Assembly (NCBI GenBank): GCA_020726505.1
Contig: JAHLEZ010000018.1
Span: forward strand, 868,001 to 932,000
Length of the DNA: 64,000 bases
From: Leptodontidium sp. MPI-SDFR-AT-0119
Taxonomy: Eukaryota; Ascomycota; Leotiomycetes; Helotiales; Leptodontidiaceae
Direction of reading: 5' to 3'
Shown here piece by piece: positions 37,127-47,904 of this stretch. Below the pieces are notes generated by a model. It had not been told where the DNA came from. It did not search any database and saw nothing but the letters and a program-made list of their open reading frames with translations. Made by a program: the position numbers and the translations under genes. Positions within the stretch are counted from its first letter, which is position 1; every line of letters begins with the position of its first letter.

Positions 37127-39857
37127 ATGGGCGAAATAAGTGAGATGCAGCTTCCAACACCGCCTTCACCCTTACAGTCCTTTGACGTGGAAGATGTCCT
37201 CAAGAAGTTGACACCCAACGAGAAAATTGGACTTTTGTCAGGTAAACAACCAAGTATATCAAGGCTTAGAAGTTTTCAACCCTTGAGGATCAATACTTCA
37301 GACAGCTAACTTCTCTTCAGGTGTCGATTTCTGGCACACCCAAAATGTACCCCGCCTCCACGTTCCTTCGATACGAATGTCAGATGGTCCAAATGGCGTA
37401 CGGGGTACACGATTCTTCAACGGAAGCCCTGCGGCATGTCTTCCTTGTGGCACCGCGCTCGCTGCAACCTGGGATACCGATCTCCTTTTGAAGGCTGGAG
37501 AGCTGATGGGCGAGGAAGCAAAAGCAAAAGGGGCTCATGTCCTATTAGGTCCAACAGTCAACATGCAGAGAAGTCCGCTTGGAGGTCGAGGATTCGAGTC
37601 GTTCTCAGAAGACCCAATTCTAGCTGGCAAATGTGCAGCTTCAATTGTTAACGGGATTCAGGAGACGGGTGTTGTGGCCTCTATTAAGCACTTTGTGGCT
37701 AATGATCAAGAGCATGAGAGGATGGCGGTTAATGCAATTGTGACAGAACGTGCGCTGCGAGAGATTTACTTAATGCCCTTCCAGATTGCGGTAAGATACT
37801 CGTCGCCGGGCAGCTTCATGACATCGTATAACAAGGTGAATGGTGTTCATGTCAATGAAGATCCGAAATTTGTGAACGTAATTCTCAGAGGAGAATGGGG
37901 CTGGGAAGGTCTCGTCATGAGCGACTGGTAAGCTTCCTCTGCTGTGATACCAGCAGCGTGTATACTGATGCTAGGTATTTGCAGGTACGGGACATACTCT
38001 ACCGTCGAATCTCTCAAAGCGGGACTCGATCTCGAAATGCCAGGTCCTTCACGCTGGCGAGGCCAACTCCTGAATCACGCATTGATGTCCAAGAAAATCA
38101 CGCAACATACTCTGGATCAGCGAGTCCGGGAAGTATTAAATGTGGCCAGTCTTGCGAGCAAATCTGGTGTTCCGGAGCACTCACCTGAGGGCACAAGAGA
38201 CACTCCTGAAACTGCAGCTCTCCTTCGAAAGATTGCGGGGGACTCGATAGTCTTGATGAAGAATGAAGAGAATGTTCTCCCTTTCAGAAAAGACAAGACA
38301 GTAAGCAAGTTCTAAATTTCTCTATAGTGCTTAGATCTCATATCGATCTTCTAGGTAGCTGTCATCGGACCCAGTGCAAAAATCGCTGCCTACTGTGGTG
38401 GCGGTTCTGCAACACTCGCTCCATACTATGCCATTACTCCCTTTGAAGGAGTTGCAAACAAAACATCCAACTTGCGCTACTCAGTTGGCTGCCACGCCCA
38501 TAAAATGCTCCCCGTCATCGGTACACAACTCAAGAACTGTGAAGGAAACATCGGCGTAACATTCAATGCGTTCACTTCTCCACCAACCATCATCGACCGT
38601 CAACCAGTCGATACGCTTCACCTCGTCGATACCAACATGTACCTCGCCGACTACTACCATCCCGAACTCACAGAAGATCTCTGGTGGGCCGAAGTCGAAG
38701 CCTCATTCACACCTGAAGAGACTTGTGAGTTCGAGTTCGGCTTGACCGTCTTCGGTACAGGCAAGCTGTACATCGACGACGAACTTCTGGTAGATAACGA
38801 GACAGCTCAGCGGAGCGGGGGTAGCTTCTTCAACGTGGGTACCGTAGAGGAAACAGGCATTAAACACGTCATCGCTGGTCAGACTTACAAAATCAAAATA
38901 TTGTACGCTTCAGGCGTGACATCCAAGATCGCAGACGCAGACGGCGTGGTGTCTTTTGGCGGCGGCGGCCTCCGACTCGGTGGTGCTAAAGTTATCGATC
39001 CACAAGATGAGATCAACAAAGCTGTCGACCTCGCCAGGGAAGTCGATCAAGTCGTCCTTTTTATGGGCTTGAACTCCGATTTCGAGCAGGAGGGACATGA
39101 TCGCACACACATGAATTTGCCTGGTCTATCAGACGAACTCATCTCCGCCGTTGCCGCAGTCAATCCTCGCACGGTTGTTGTTCTGCAGTCCGGTACTCCT
39201 GTGAGCATGCCCTGGGTCTCATCGGTCGTGGGAATTGTACAGGCGTGGTACGGAGGCAATGAAACCGGTAACGCCATCGCGGATGTGCTGTTTGGAGATG
39301 TCAACCCTTCGGGGAAGTTGCCTCTCTCGTTCCCGGTAAATGTCGAAGACAACCCTGCGTTCTTGAATTACAGATCTGATAGGGGGCGAGTGCTCTACGG
39401 TGAAGATGTGTTCATTGGATACCGCTTCTACGAAGCTGTTAGGAGAAAGACTTTATTTCCTTTTGGATGGGGCCTATCGTATACGGAGTTCCGCCTCTCA
39501 GGTCTGGTCGTCGAGCTTAATGGCGATGCGCTGCATGTCACGACGAAAGTCATAAACATAGGGTCTCGTGATGGTGCCGAAGTCTTGCAAGTTTATATCT
39601 CACAAAGAAACACATCGGTCAAGCGACCCTTGAAGGAATTGAAGGGTTTCAAGAAGGTATTTCTAGGTATGGGAGAAAGCGCCACTGTAGCGTTACAGCT
39701 CGAGAGAAAGTATGCGACGAGCTTTTGGGATGAGGAGAGAGATCAATGGGTTGAGGAAAAGGGGGCATATGACGTTTTGGTTGGGACGTCAAGTGTGGAT
39801 ATCGTTTTGAAGGGCAGCTTTAAGATTGGTGAGACGAGTTGGTGGAGTGGTTTGTAG
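37127..39857 (+). CDS. GH3 beta-glucosidase, probably intracellular
   Basis: Four exons, 37127-37241, 37321-37927, 37985-38300 and 38355-39857, give about 846 residues. Glycoside hydrolase family 3: [14 protein letters not shown] near the substrate pocket, [13 protein letters not shown], and GLVMSDW, whose Asp (about 240) is the family nucleophile. A PA14 domain is inserted (about 400-540; [20 protein letters not shown]). The second GH3 domain ([13 protein letters not shown]) and a C-terminal fibronectin III-like domain ([12 protein letters not shown]) follow. No signal peptide is visible at [13 protein letters not shown], so the enzyme is probably cytosolic and would act on imported glucosides or cellobiose-like products. 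It is divergent from the Zn2Cys6 regulator and convergent with the sugar transporter. An upstream in-frame extension exists, but the ATG at 37127 fits family N-termini best. Confidence 0.94.
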
Positions 39858-40375
39858 ATATCACGCTGTTGAAAGAGATTTCTGAATTGTGATGGATGTT
39901 CCGCAAAAAATGTCTACTATTCTCCTCTCCCTGCAATGTTCATATTCAGAGCGTTTTTCTCGGTTGTGTATCTTCCTGCTCTTGAGATACATCTACTTGA
40001 TTGTTTCGGGTGACGCTCTGGATTGCCTTACCAAGGAAACTCGGCATGAGACGACATATTTCTACGCCGAACGGGAACGGTTGTGTTGGCATAGTTCAGA
40101 TGAGGTGCTTGGATTCGTGAGATACATTAAGTTTGATAGTAATTTCTCAAAGTTAGGCAGGTTCCTTAATTGAGGCCCAGAAAGTTTATAGACAATGTTC
40201 ACTGGTCTTTCAATATGCAAGTTTGACAACATGAATCATTTGTTCCTTCAAGCTATTCGAATACAAAGACGACAACCTAGCAGACAAAATCACCATCCAC
40301 AAATTCCACTCAAAGCCCATCAGTCGAACCGTTGTCCTCTCATCAAACACTTCCTGACAAGCTCTCGCATACCAC
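39858..40375. other. Convergent intergenic region
   Basis: The 3' flanks of GH3 and the sugar transporter. No gene or repeat seen. Confidence 0.5.
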
Positions 40376-42003
40376 TCACTTCGCGTATTCGACTGAATGA
40401 ACACCCTCACGCTTCTCACCTCCAACTATTTCCGCATGTTCAACATCGACCTTCTCATTGAGGACTCCAGAACCACCAGGTCCATCAAAGATCTCGGCAA
40501 TCTCCTCCAAGCTAGGACCTTTAGTTTCAGGATACACAAGCCAGACAATCGCAAACTCGACGACAACCCAAGGTAGCCAGATAAGATAGAACTTCCAAGC
40601 CATGTTCTGGAGCCCGACTGGGAAGGCATAGGTCGTAAGGAGAGTGAAGCTGGTTGCAAAGAGCTGGTAGCAAGCCTGACCACGCATACGAAGATGGAAT
40701 GGTAGGATTTCGGTTATGTAAAGACCCAAGTTACCATTCAGTCCGAGATTGTAGGCGGGCGAAAAGAGGTAGAGGAATGCGACGACAGCTCCACCCGCTG
40801 CTTTGTTGCTGGAATCTTTGGCGAAGATCGCACTGCCAGTGGTGATACCAATGAGGCAGATCAAGATGCAGCAAAGCGAGCCGAGGAAAAGCGGCTTTCG
40901 TCCGATTTTCTGGGGCAGAGTTGCGAAGTACAATGCTGACACCCAAGATAGCATTTGCTGTGTAGCGTTGATCAAAGTCTGTTCGAGGCTGGTGGTGAGG
41001 CCGACGGAAGTGAGAACAGGCGATAGGTAGTAAGAGACAAATGCATTTCCTGAAAGTTGTGCAATGCACGCCGTCCAGAGGAGGATAAACAATCGCTTGC
41101 GGTTTCCGGCAGTGCGGATGAACTCAACATAGTTCTGGATCCAGCTTCCTCGATCGATGCTGCGCTCGTATGCCAATGCGTCCTGGATCTCATTATATTC
41201 AAACTGGACCATAGGGTCGTTTTCTCGGCCTTCAGCGTGGTATTTCGTGAGGAATGCGAGGGCTTCTTCACTGCGGTCTTTGGAGATGAGCCAACGTGGA
41301 CTCTCTGGCACAAAGTACAGGCCGCAAAGTTGGATGATTGAGGGAAGACCTTGGATGGCAGATGGGATTCGCCAAGCGGCACTGCCATCGATGCGGAATG
41401 TTCCAAATGTAGTCCAAGCCGCGACGATGGAACCAAGGGCGTACGAGGTGTTGAAGAGGGCTGTTGCTGTAGTTCTTTGAGAAGGATGTGCGATTTCAGT
41501 GATCAAGGGAGCTCCAGATGACCCAAGGAAGACAGTTCCACAGCCGAGAATCCCTCGAGCAACGACGAACATGGGAAGGTTTGCAGCGCCAGCTTGGAGA
41601 GCGGCACCAAGGCAGCAGATTGCTGCGCCTGTTGCAAGACTTACACGACGACCGAATCCGTCGCATACGAAAGAGAGGAAGGGGATGGCGCAGAGACCAC
41701 CGATTGGATACGCTGCGTTGAAGAGTCCCAGTGTTGACCCTTTGGGTTCACCAAAGTAGGTCCTCCAGCTTTCAACTGCTTGCAGCCCATTCATCATCGA
41801 TCCGTCGTATCTGAAGAGTTGATCTTAGCAGTGCACATCTGACATTTAGCTTGTAAAGCTTACCCCTGAGTGAATATTGACAGAAGTGGAAAGATCAGGA
41901 GAAGATTGAGGGTTCGCAGATTCTTCTGTCGCCACCAATGGACAACATCGACACTGCTCTCCGGCATGGCCGAAGCAGCTGCCTTCGCAGTTGAGGCATG
42001 CAT
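40376..42003 (-). CDS. MFS sugar/glycoside transporter
   Basis: Two exons, 42003-41864 and 41810-40376 (53-bp intron), give about 524 residues. Member of the fungal sugar porter family (hexose/lactose-permease type). The first membrane segment is followed by GYDGSMMNGLQ. Loop 2-3 has CDGFGRRVSL, loop 6-7 has PESPRWLISKDR, loop 8-9 has QKIGRKPLFLG, and VYPETKGPSLEEIAEIFDG follows the last segment. Twelve membrane segments are expected, placing it in the plasma membrane as a proton-coupled importer. It is paired with the GH78 gene across a divergent promoter with two CGG-N4-CCG sites, so uptake of a rhamnosylated glycoside or disaccharide is likely. That substrate is inference. A second ATG at 41967 could also serve as start. 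Confidence 0.92.
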
Positions 42004-42462
42004 CACTGCTGCTTTCGCAAAGAAGTGCAGTGGAGGTTGAAGTTTGGTGGAAATATAGATATCGAGATTGGAGTGCGATGGCTTCGAGATGACTTCAACT
42101 GGATCGATGGTGATATCAACTTCCCGGGGCAAGTAACATGTTATATAGATTTGAAAATTCTGCTGGAACAGGATTTAAAAGAGGAGATGACCAGCTTCGC
42201 TCCTGTTCACCCGAATAGTCATGTTTGTGGAGGTCCTGAAGTCTGCGAGTCGGGCGACCCCAGGAGAATCTGGGGTTCTGGGGAGCGGAGACTGGGTTTG
42301 TGGCGTTATTGTAGAGATCAGATCCAGAACCAAGGATGTGAAGTGTCAGGGCTGGCAAATGAAAATTGGAACCTTTCCAACAGCTGAATCATGCTTGGGT
42401 CTCCCTCGTTCTGGGTCGTCTAGCTCTGAAAGTGAGACCGATTGGTAATCTCGAAATCTCAG

Positions 42463-42472
42463 CGGAGTTCCG
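42463..42472. promoter_or_regulatory. CGG-N4-CCG site (CGGAGTTCCG)
   Basis: Inverted CGG pair with 4-bp spacing, 386 bp upstream of the GH78 start. Same core as the sites in the regulator/GH3 promoter. Confidence 0.6.
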
Positions 42473-42563
42473 GAAAGCTTTTAGTGGTTCATAACTTGAC
42501 CCGACTGAGCCTGGCCATTCTCTTGGGTCTTGGTGGGGTTTGTAGATCCTTGGCAGATGACCG

Positions 42564-42573
42564 CGGAATACCG
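42564..42573. promoter_or_regulatory. CGG-N4-CCG site (CGGAATACCG)
   Basis: Second inverted CGG pair in this promoter, 101 bp from the first and 285 bp upstream of the GH78 start. Overlaps a CCGCGG palindrome. Confidence 0.6.
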
Positions 42574-42848
42574 GGTGAGGAGGGGATTTTCAATTTCTCC
42601 CATCTCCACCACTTCAAACGATCGAGCCTCTCGCTCCATCTTCATCCGATCTCTTGGTAGAAACCTCAGTCTCGAACCCATCATGACTTGATGCTTGATA
42701 TCTTGTAAGATGAACAAAACCCTCGAGTGTTCCAAAGCGAGGGAGGGAACTCGCAATTCTTCATTGAGAACCCAATTCCAGCAAGTGAAGCCAACGACCA
42801 GTTCACTCTGGATTCTAAAAGACAATAATTATCTATCATTTACATACA

Positions 42849-45290
42849 ATGGATTTGCTAGAAAGCAAATGGATCTGGCATCCTGAGTGGAAGGATGAGC
42901 CAGATGGAAGTTCCGCTGGAGGATTTGTCCACTTTCGAAAATCGGTTGTCGTCAGGAATCTCCCGGCGAAGACTGTTGCAATTCACATCACGGCAGATAC
43001 TAAATACAAGTTATACATCAACTCCAAATTGGTGGCTGTCGGACCTGTTAAGGGAGACGAACATTTGTGGTTCTATGACCAGATCGACATCCAGCCTTTT
43101 CTCCGGGAAGGAGTGAACAACATCAGCGTGCGGGTCATGCGATTGTTCCATGCCACGCCTTATGCCACAAGCTTCCCACGAACACCGTTCGGTGGTTTGT
43201 ATATTCGAACTGTTGCCGAGGACCTGGACACTGTGCTGGGGGTGCAGAGCGACGGGAGCTGGGAGACTGCACTGGACCTGTCCACGCTTTTGAGGACTGA
43301 TCTGAAAGAGGACGACTTTCTCCACATCTATGAAGCAGTGAACATCTCTGGTGGTAGAGGGCTGAATTGGATGGCAGCAAAAGAATTGCAGTTTCCTTCG
43401 TCGCACGGCCTTTCCGCACCATGGAAGCTGTCGCCGAGGATGATTCCTCCTCCACGCTATGAGGAGGCGATATTCAAGGCAATACACAATCTTCGAAGTT
43501 CGAAGTCCCAGTCTGAATGGGAAAGTGTTTTGCTTGGCCCGAATGACTCGAGAGGAAAGGTGAACATTTTGCTGTCTGCCGGAAGTCACCACGTTGAACT
43601 TGAAGTCGAAACCCATATGACAGCATTCTTAGACTTCAAATTTAGAAGGCCATTGTCCACTGGTAGTAGCTTCCGAGCAACGTATTCAGAGTGCTATGAG
43701 GATACGCCCGAATTTGTACCTTATGTACGATGCAAAGGCCAGCGACTGGATACTTCAAAGCAGCTTCTCGGGCCAGAAGATATTTACCATTTTGGTGGAA
43801 ATTCCTCTGCGACGGATCTCATGTACCACGGAGATGCCAATGAGGAAGTGTTTTCGCCATTCCACTTTCGCACATTTCGCTTTATTTCATTAGATATTGA
43901 AATTCCTCAAGACTCGGAATTGGCCTTGCAAGGAATCGACCTGACCAAAACCACTTACCCGCTGGAGGTCCTTGCTGACTTCAACACACATTCTCAGACT
44001 GATGATGGCGCCAAAATCCACGAACTTTGGACTACCAGTCTCAGAACACTTCAGAACTGCATGCACGATTGTTACGAGGACTGCCCGTTCTATGAGCAGC
44101 TCCAATACGCCATGGACATCCGAAGCTCTGCACTGTTTACCTACTCAGTCTCCGGCGATGATCGAATGGCTCGCCAAGCCATCGTCCAACTTCACAACTC
44201 TTACCGTCCAAGCTTGGGACTCACAGCTAGTCGAGCACCAGCTCACCAATATCAGGTTATCCCTCACTTCTCCTTGTTTTGGATATGTATGGTCACAGAT
44301 CATTTCGAGTACTTCAACGACCCCGGCTTCAGTCGACAGTTCTTGGCTGTCTGTGATGGCGTTCTCGAAACCTTCGCACGCCGTATCGATCCCGAGCTTG
44401 GCTTGATTCGCAGTGTCGATTCTCCCGCACAGTGGGATTTTGTTGATTGGACTGAGGCATGGAAACCTATGGGAATTCCACCAGCGGCGGAGCGAACCAG
44501 GTACCAGAGCTACACCAATATGCTGTATGCATACACTTTGAAGAGGGCGGCAGATCTGGTAGAAGGTGTAGGGAGACCAGCTCTGGCGGGAGAATACAGG
44601 TCTCGAGCAGAGGCAACTGTGCAGACTGTCACCAAGCATTGTTTCAACGGCAACTTCTTTACTGACGGATTGGCTTCCACAGCTAATCCAAGTCAAGACT
44701 TGAGCCAAAACGGTCAAGTGTGGGCTGTTCTCTGTGGTGCAGCTGAGGGTGATCGCGCACGCAATATGCTCAACCAGTGTCTGCGCGACCCCAAATTCAC
44801 ACCCGCGTCGATATCTATGTCCTTTTACACCCTCCGAGCTCTCTCCCTTGCTGGCGGAGGAACATACAACGACTATTTCCACCAGTTCTGGAATCCATGG
44901 AGAGCGCAGCTAGCCCAAGGCGTTACGACCTGGGTCGAAGACAGTGTGACACAGCGATCCGACTGCCATGCTTGGGGAAGCGCTCCTCTGTATGAATTCT
45001 TAGCTGAGGTTGCTGGGATCAAACCTGCGGAGCCGGGATGGAGTGTTGTCTCATTCAGTCCTCGAGTGGGCCTATTTCCTAGCCTAGATGCCAAAGTGCC
45101 CTTCATGAGAGGTGACGATACTGCGATCGCACATGTGAGTTGGAGAACGAGGGAACATGGGACTGATATCTCTCTGTCAATCAAAACTGGCAACAGTCAA
45201 TTTCTCGACGTCCCTGTTCGAGTGTGTCTGCCAGATGGCCAAGTCCAGATGATGAGTGGCAGGGAGGAGATTGTCTTAAGAACAGAGTGA
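42849..45290 (+). CDS. GH78 alpha-L-rhamnosidase, probably intracellular
   Basis: Single exon, 813 residues, starting at the ATG at 42849. Glycoside hydrolase family 78: N-terminal beta domains (SKWIWHPEW, YKLYINSKLVAVGPV typical of the family), then an (alpha/alpha)6 barrel. The catalytic-acid motif region reads EDCPFYEQLQYAMD (Asp411, Glu416). The common DCPxRxE form is altered, having Phe-Tyr where bacterial enzymes have His-Arg. DWTEAWKPMG and TTWVEDSVTQRSDCHAWGSAP are further barrel motifs. It should release terminal L-rhamnose from plant flavonoid rhamnosides, rutinosides or pectic side chains. No signal peptide is seen (MDLLESKWIWHPEW), so it probably acts inside the cell on glycosides brought in by the divergent transporter. 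The released glucoside would suit the GH3 enzyme of the same cluster. Confidence 0.93.
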   Translation: MDLLESKWIWHPEWKDEPDGSSAGGFVHFRKSVVVRNLPAKTVAIHITADTKYKLYINSKLVAVGPVKGDEHLWFYDQIDIQPFLREGVNNISVRVMRLFHATPYATSFPRTPFGGLYIRTVAEDLDTVLGVQSDGSWETALDLSTLLRTDLKEDDFLHIYEAVNISGGRGLNWMAAKELQFPSSHGLSAPWKLSPRMIPPPRYEEAIFKAIHNLRSSKSQSEWESVLLGPNDSRGKVNILLSAGSHHVELEVETHMTAFLDFKFRRPLSTGSSFRATYSECYEDTPEFVPYVRCKGQRLDTSKQLLGPEDIYHFGGNSSATDLMYHGDANEEVFSPFHFRTFRFISLDIEIPQDSELALQGIDLTKTTYPLEVLADFNTHSQTDDGAKIHELWTTSLRTLQNCMHDCYEDCPFYEQLQYAMDIRSSALFTYSVSGDDRMARQAIVQLHNSYRPSLGLTASRAPAHQYQVIPHFSLFWICMVTDHFEYFNDPGFSRQFLAVCDGVLETFARRIDPELGLIRSVDSPAQWDFVDWTEAWKPMGIPPAAERTRYQSYTNMLYAYTLKRAADLVEGVGRPALAGEYRSRAEATVQTVTKHCFNGNFFTDGLASTANPSQDLSQNGQVWAVLCGAAEGDRARNMLNQCLRDPKFTPASISMSFYTLRALSLAGGGTYNDYFHQFWNPWRAQLAQGVTTWVEDSVTQRSDCHAWGSAPLYEFLAEVAGIKPAEPGWSVVSFSPRVGLFPSLDAKVPFMRGDDTAIAHVSWRTREHGTDISLSIKTGNSQFLDVPVRVCLPDGQVQMMSGREEIVLRTE

Positions 45291-46635
45291 GTTGGGTAAT
45301 TGGAAATGGAGAAACGGCAAAGGCATTTTTATCTTGCCTTCTGATGGCTTCCACAAGGTTGTTCCCAATCACATGGAAGAGGAGTTGATCATCGGTGTAA
45401 GTCGGCGTAAGAAAGTGATGAATTCAGCAATTGAACACTTTCTCGACGTCCCGTACGACATGTACTATTCAAATTCGTAGTACAATGTCTCTGCCTCTGT
45501 ACCTCTGACGCACTCATGCAGGAACGAGATTCTTTTCATATACGGAACAAGATCACGGCATTTCTGATGTGGCGATTTTTCTACGGGCATTGCTTCTGGG
45601 CCCTGCAGTACAACATCTCAAGTATATGGTTTGTCACCCGGTTCGGGATGTAATTAGTACTTGGTCCCTGGAAGATGCTCCAAATGGAATTGTATACCTC
45701 CCCAGGCTACGATACCGTGCTAACCAAGCGCACAAGACCCAACAAAGCCGCCGCGTCCCGCACTCGTATCACGGCATCCCAATATCCATATTCCCCACAG
45801 TACCTTCTGGCCTACTTGATTTAGGGCAAGCTGAGCGTCCTGATCTAGGTACACACTGAGTGTCTTGACGCCAACCAGAATTTATATATGAAGCTCGCAG
45901 TTATGAAATGTTACAACTTCCTCCTCCTCCTCCTCATCCTCTTCCTCTTCCTCAGCAACCGTTTCGGCGTCTATAGTGCGGCAGTGATTGCGATAATGAT
46001 TGCTAAGATCACAAAGTTAGTGAGCTTCTTCTTAAAACTAGTGCCCTGCCTCACTCACCCAAATATCGGAGATTAACAATATCGACATTGAACGTTGATT
46101 TGCGGTGCTTGAACAATGTGCTTCGGTGCCGGGTATTTATAGATGTTAGAAATATGGGCTGTGCAGCGTAACTCTCAGTACCTGCGTACTTATGATCACG
46201 CTGCCCTATTTCCCCTATTACTCTGTACGCTCTCTCAGACAGAATTCTATATGCTTTTCTATCAGCAGAAGCCACTTTTCCCAGACGGGGTCGTTTCAGC
46301 GCCACATCGGTATGACACCTCCTGGTATGCATGGTTGCAAACAGACGAGTAGTAAACATACCAGCCGCGGGCACAACTGTTTGGGTTCTTGTGCTTTGTT
46401 TGTTCGACTGGAGCCAATGAATTTGCCACATTTGGCGCCTAGGCGTGCAACTGCCTCGGTTACCGCACCTGATTGGTAGAAGAAGCGACGAGGATCTGCC
46501 AGTGAGCTGTCCCGGAATTTTTCATCCAAAGCATGGACACTTCCTGTCCAGACTAATCTTTCATCCACATCAGCGAAGCAAAACTGTACCTATTCTTCCC
46601 TACAATTCACCATGATTAAACCTGAATAAAGGTTC
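45291..46635. other. Intergenic region
   Basis: About 1.3 kb. No supportable gene. A CCTCCT-type pyrimidine run lies near 45920-45950. An upstream exon of the next kinase-like gene may be hidden near 46530-46600. Confidence 0.45.
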
Positions 46636-47904
46636 TTGTCCGAGGGGCAGTGGTATTTTGGCTCGAGCGAGGACCCCAGGACCGAAGCTAGTTGCAACGT
46701 CTGGGATTGGGATCAACTACGCATGATCAAGGTCAAGGGCACCGCCAAGCTCTTTCCGCCTGACGAGGACGTTGAGGTTCCAATATTGGCACGCTTCGCT
46801 GATTACCTATCACCCGAAGTTCGAGCGGTCACGGTCGACGACCAAGGGCTCATTTCTGAAGTCTCCAAGGATCCAAAGGAGGAGGATCTTTTCTTTATTG
46901 GATATCTTCCTTTCTCGACTACTGAATCACTCCATGATTGCCGTATCATCCAGTACTCCAAACTGCAAGAGCTCGATCGACTTGGGCCAGGTGTCGATCT
47001 GTCATCATATTTTGACGAATCTGGAATTCCTCAACAGGTTGCCTTCAAATTCAATCCTATTGGAAAGCCTCGGAGACTGCAGATGGCATGGGATGAACTC
47101 AACATTCTCAAAAGCCTCCCGTCGCATCCAAATATACTCCCATTCGACCGCGTAGTCCTTGAGGATGTGGAGTCTCGTGTGATTGGATTCACAACAAAGT
47201 ATATCCCCAGCGGAACTCTTGACAAGTCAAAGCTGCCTTTTCGTTTTGAGTGGCTACGACAACTCACGCAGCTCGTCGACTTCCTAAATCTAGATCTGGG
47301 AATCATGCATCAAGACATTGCCGCCCGGAACCTACTCATCGATCCCGACACACAGAAGATTCTTCTCTTCGACTTTAACTGGGCTACATATAGAAAAAGA
47401 AACTTACTGGACGGGCGTAACGACGTAACTAGCGTCGTATTCACCTTATACGAACTCATCACAGGTGACACCCACTTCACGAGCATACCTCACTGGGATC
47501 GAAATAGGGACATGGTGCAGAATATATCAGAGTGGATTTGCAATCGCGAACTTGACTCTGACGTATCGACGTTCCGCAACTTTCTGAACGAATGGGTGAC
47601 GACGGGAAGATCCGGCGACGACATGGAGCGATATCTCAACGCCCCCAACCAGCTGGTATTGCCGGACCTAACAACGTCGCCCGATCTTAGTGTACCTTAT
47701 AAGGCTGGCATCCTTACGGACGGGGAGATGAGTTGGGCAACGGGTCCGCGGATGCGACGTAATGCAATGGAGATGGGACAATATGTCTTTCGTTGGGAGA
47801 GGCCACCACAGAGCCGCCTGAGGAAGTCCGAAAACGGGCAAATCAGCCGTGGTGAAAGTAGGAAGCTACCATCGTTCATCCGGAGCATGCTAATGTTACG
47901 ATAG
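46636..47904 (+). CDS. Fungal kinase-like protein with DFN in place of DFG
   Basis: An open frame of 422 codons without an in-frame ATG at its beginning. The first ATG is at 46723 and an in-frame TAA lies at 46627-46629, so either translation starts at 46723 or a short upstream exon is spliced in. The kinase fold is readable: VAFKFNP (VAIK-like lysine), AWDELNIL (helix C glutamate), LGIMHQDIAARNLLID (HRD reads HQD but keeps the catalytic Asp), LLFDFNWATY (DFG reads DFN), and a truncated C-lobe (DVTSVVFTLYELITG). This resembles a fungal-expanded family of kinase-like proteins whose function is unknown. The tail is basic (RLRKSENGQISRGESRKL). Whether it phosphorylates anything cannot be told from sequence. 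Confidence 0.75.
   Translation: MSEGQWYFGSSEDPRTEASCNVWDWDQLRMIKVKGTAKLFPPDEDVEVPILARFADYLSPEVRAVTVDDQGLISEVSKDPKEEDLFFIGYLPFSTTESLHDCRIIQYSKLQELDRLGPGVDLSSYFDESGIPQQVAFKFNPIGKPRRLQMAWDELNILKSLPSHPNILPFDRVVLEDVESRVIGFTTKYIPSGTLDKSKLPFRFEWLRQLTQLVDFLNLDLGIMHQDIAARNLLIDPDTQKILLFDFNWATYRKRNLLDGRNDVTSVVFTLYELITGDTHFTSIPHWDRNRDMVQNISEWICNRELDSDVSTFRNFLNEWVTTGRSGDDMERYLNAPNQLVLPDLTTSPDLSVPYKAGILTDGEMSWATGPRMRRNAMEMGQYVFRWERPPQSRLRKSENGQISRGESRKLPSFIRSMLMLR

Larger units (their letters stand above)
42004..42848. promoter_or_regulatory. Divergent promoter, transporter / GH78
   Basis: 845 bp between start codons with no gene of its own. It carries CGG-N4-CCG sites at 42463-42472 and 42564-42573, each several hundred bases from both starts. 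Confidence 0.6.

Noticed and set aside
45888..46076. Small Leu-rich frame as a membrane peptide gene
   Set aside because: It arises from a CTCCTC repeat, with no promoter or family support.
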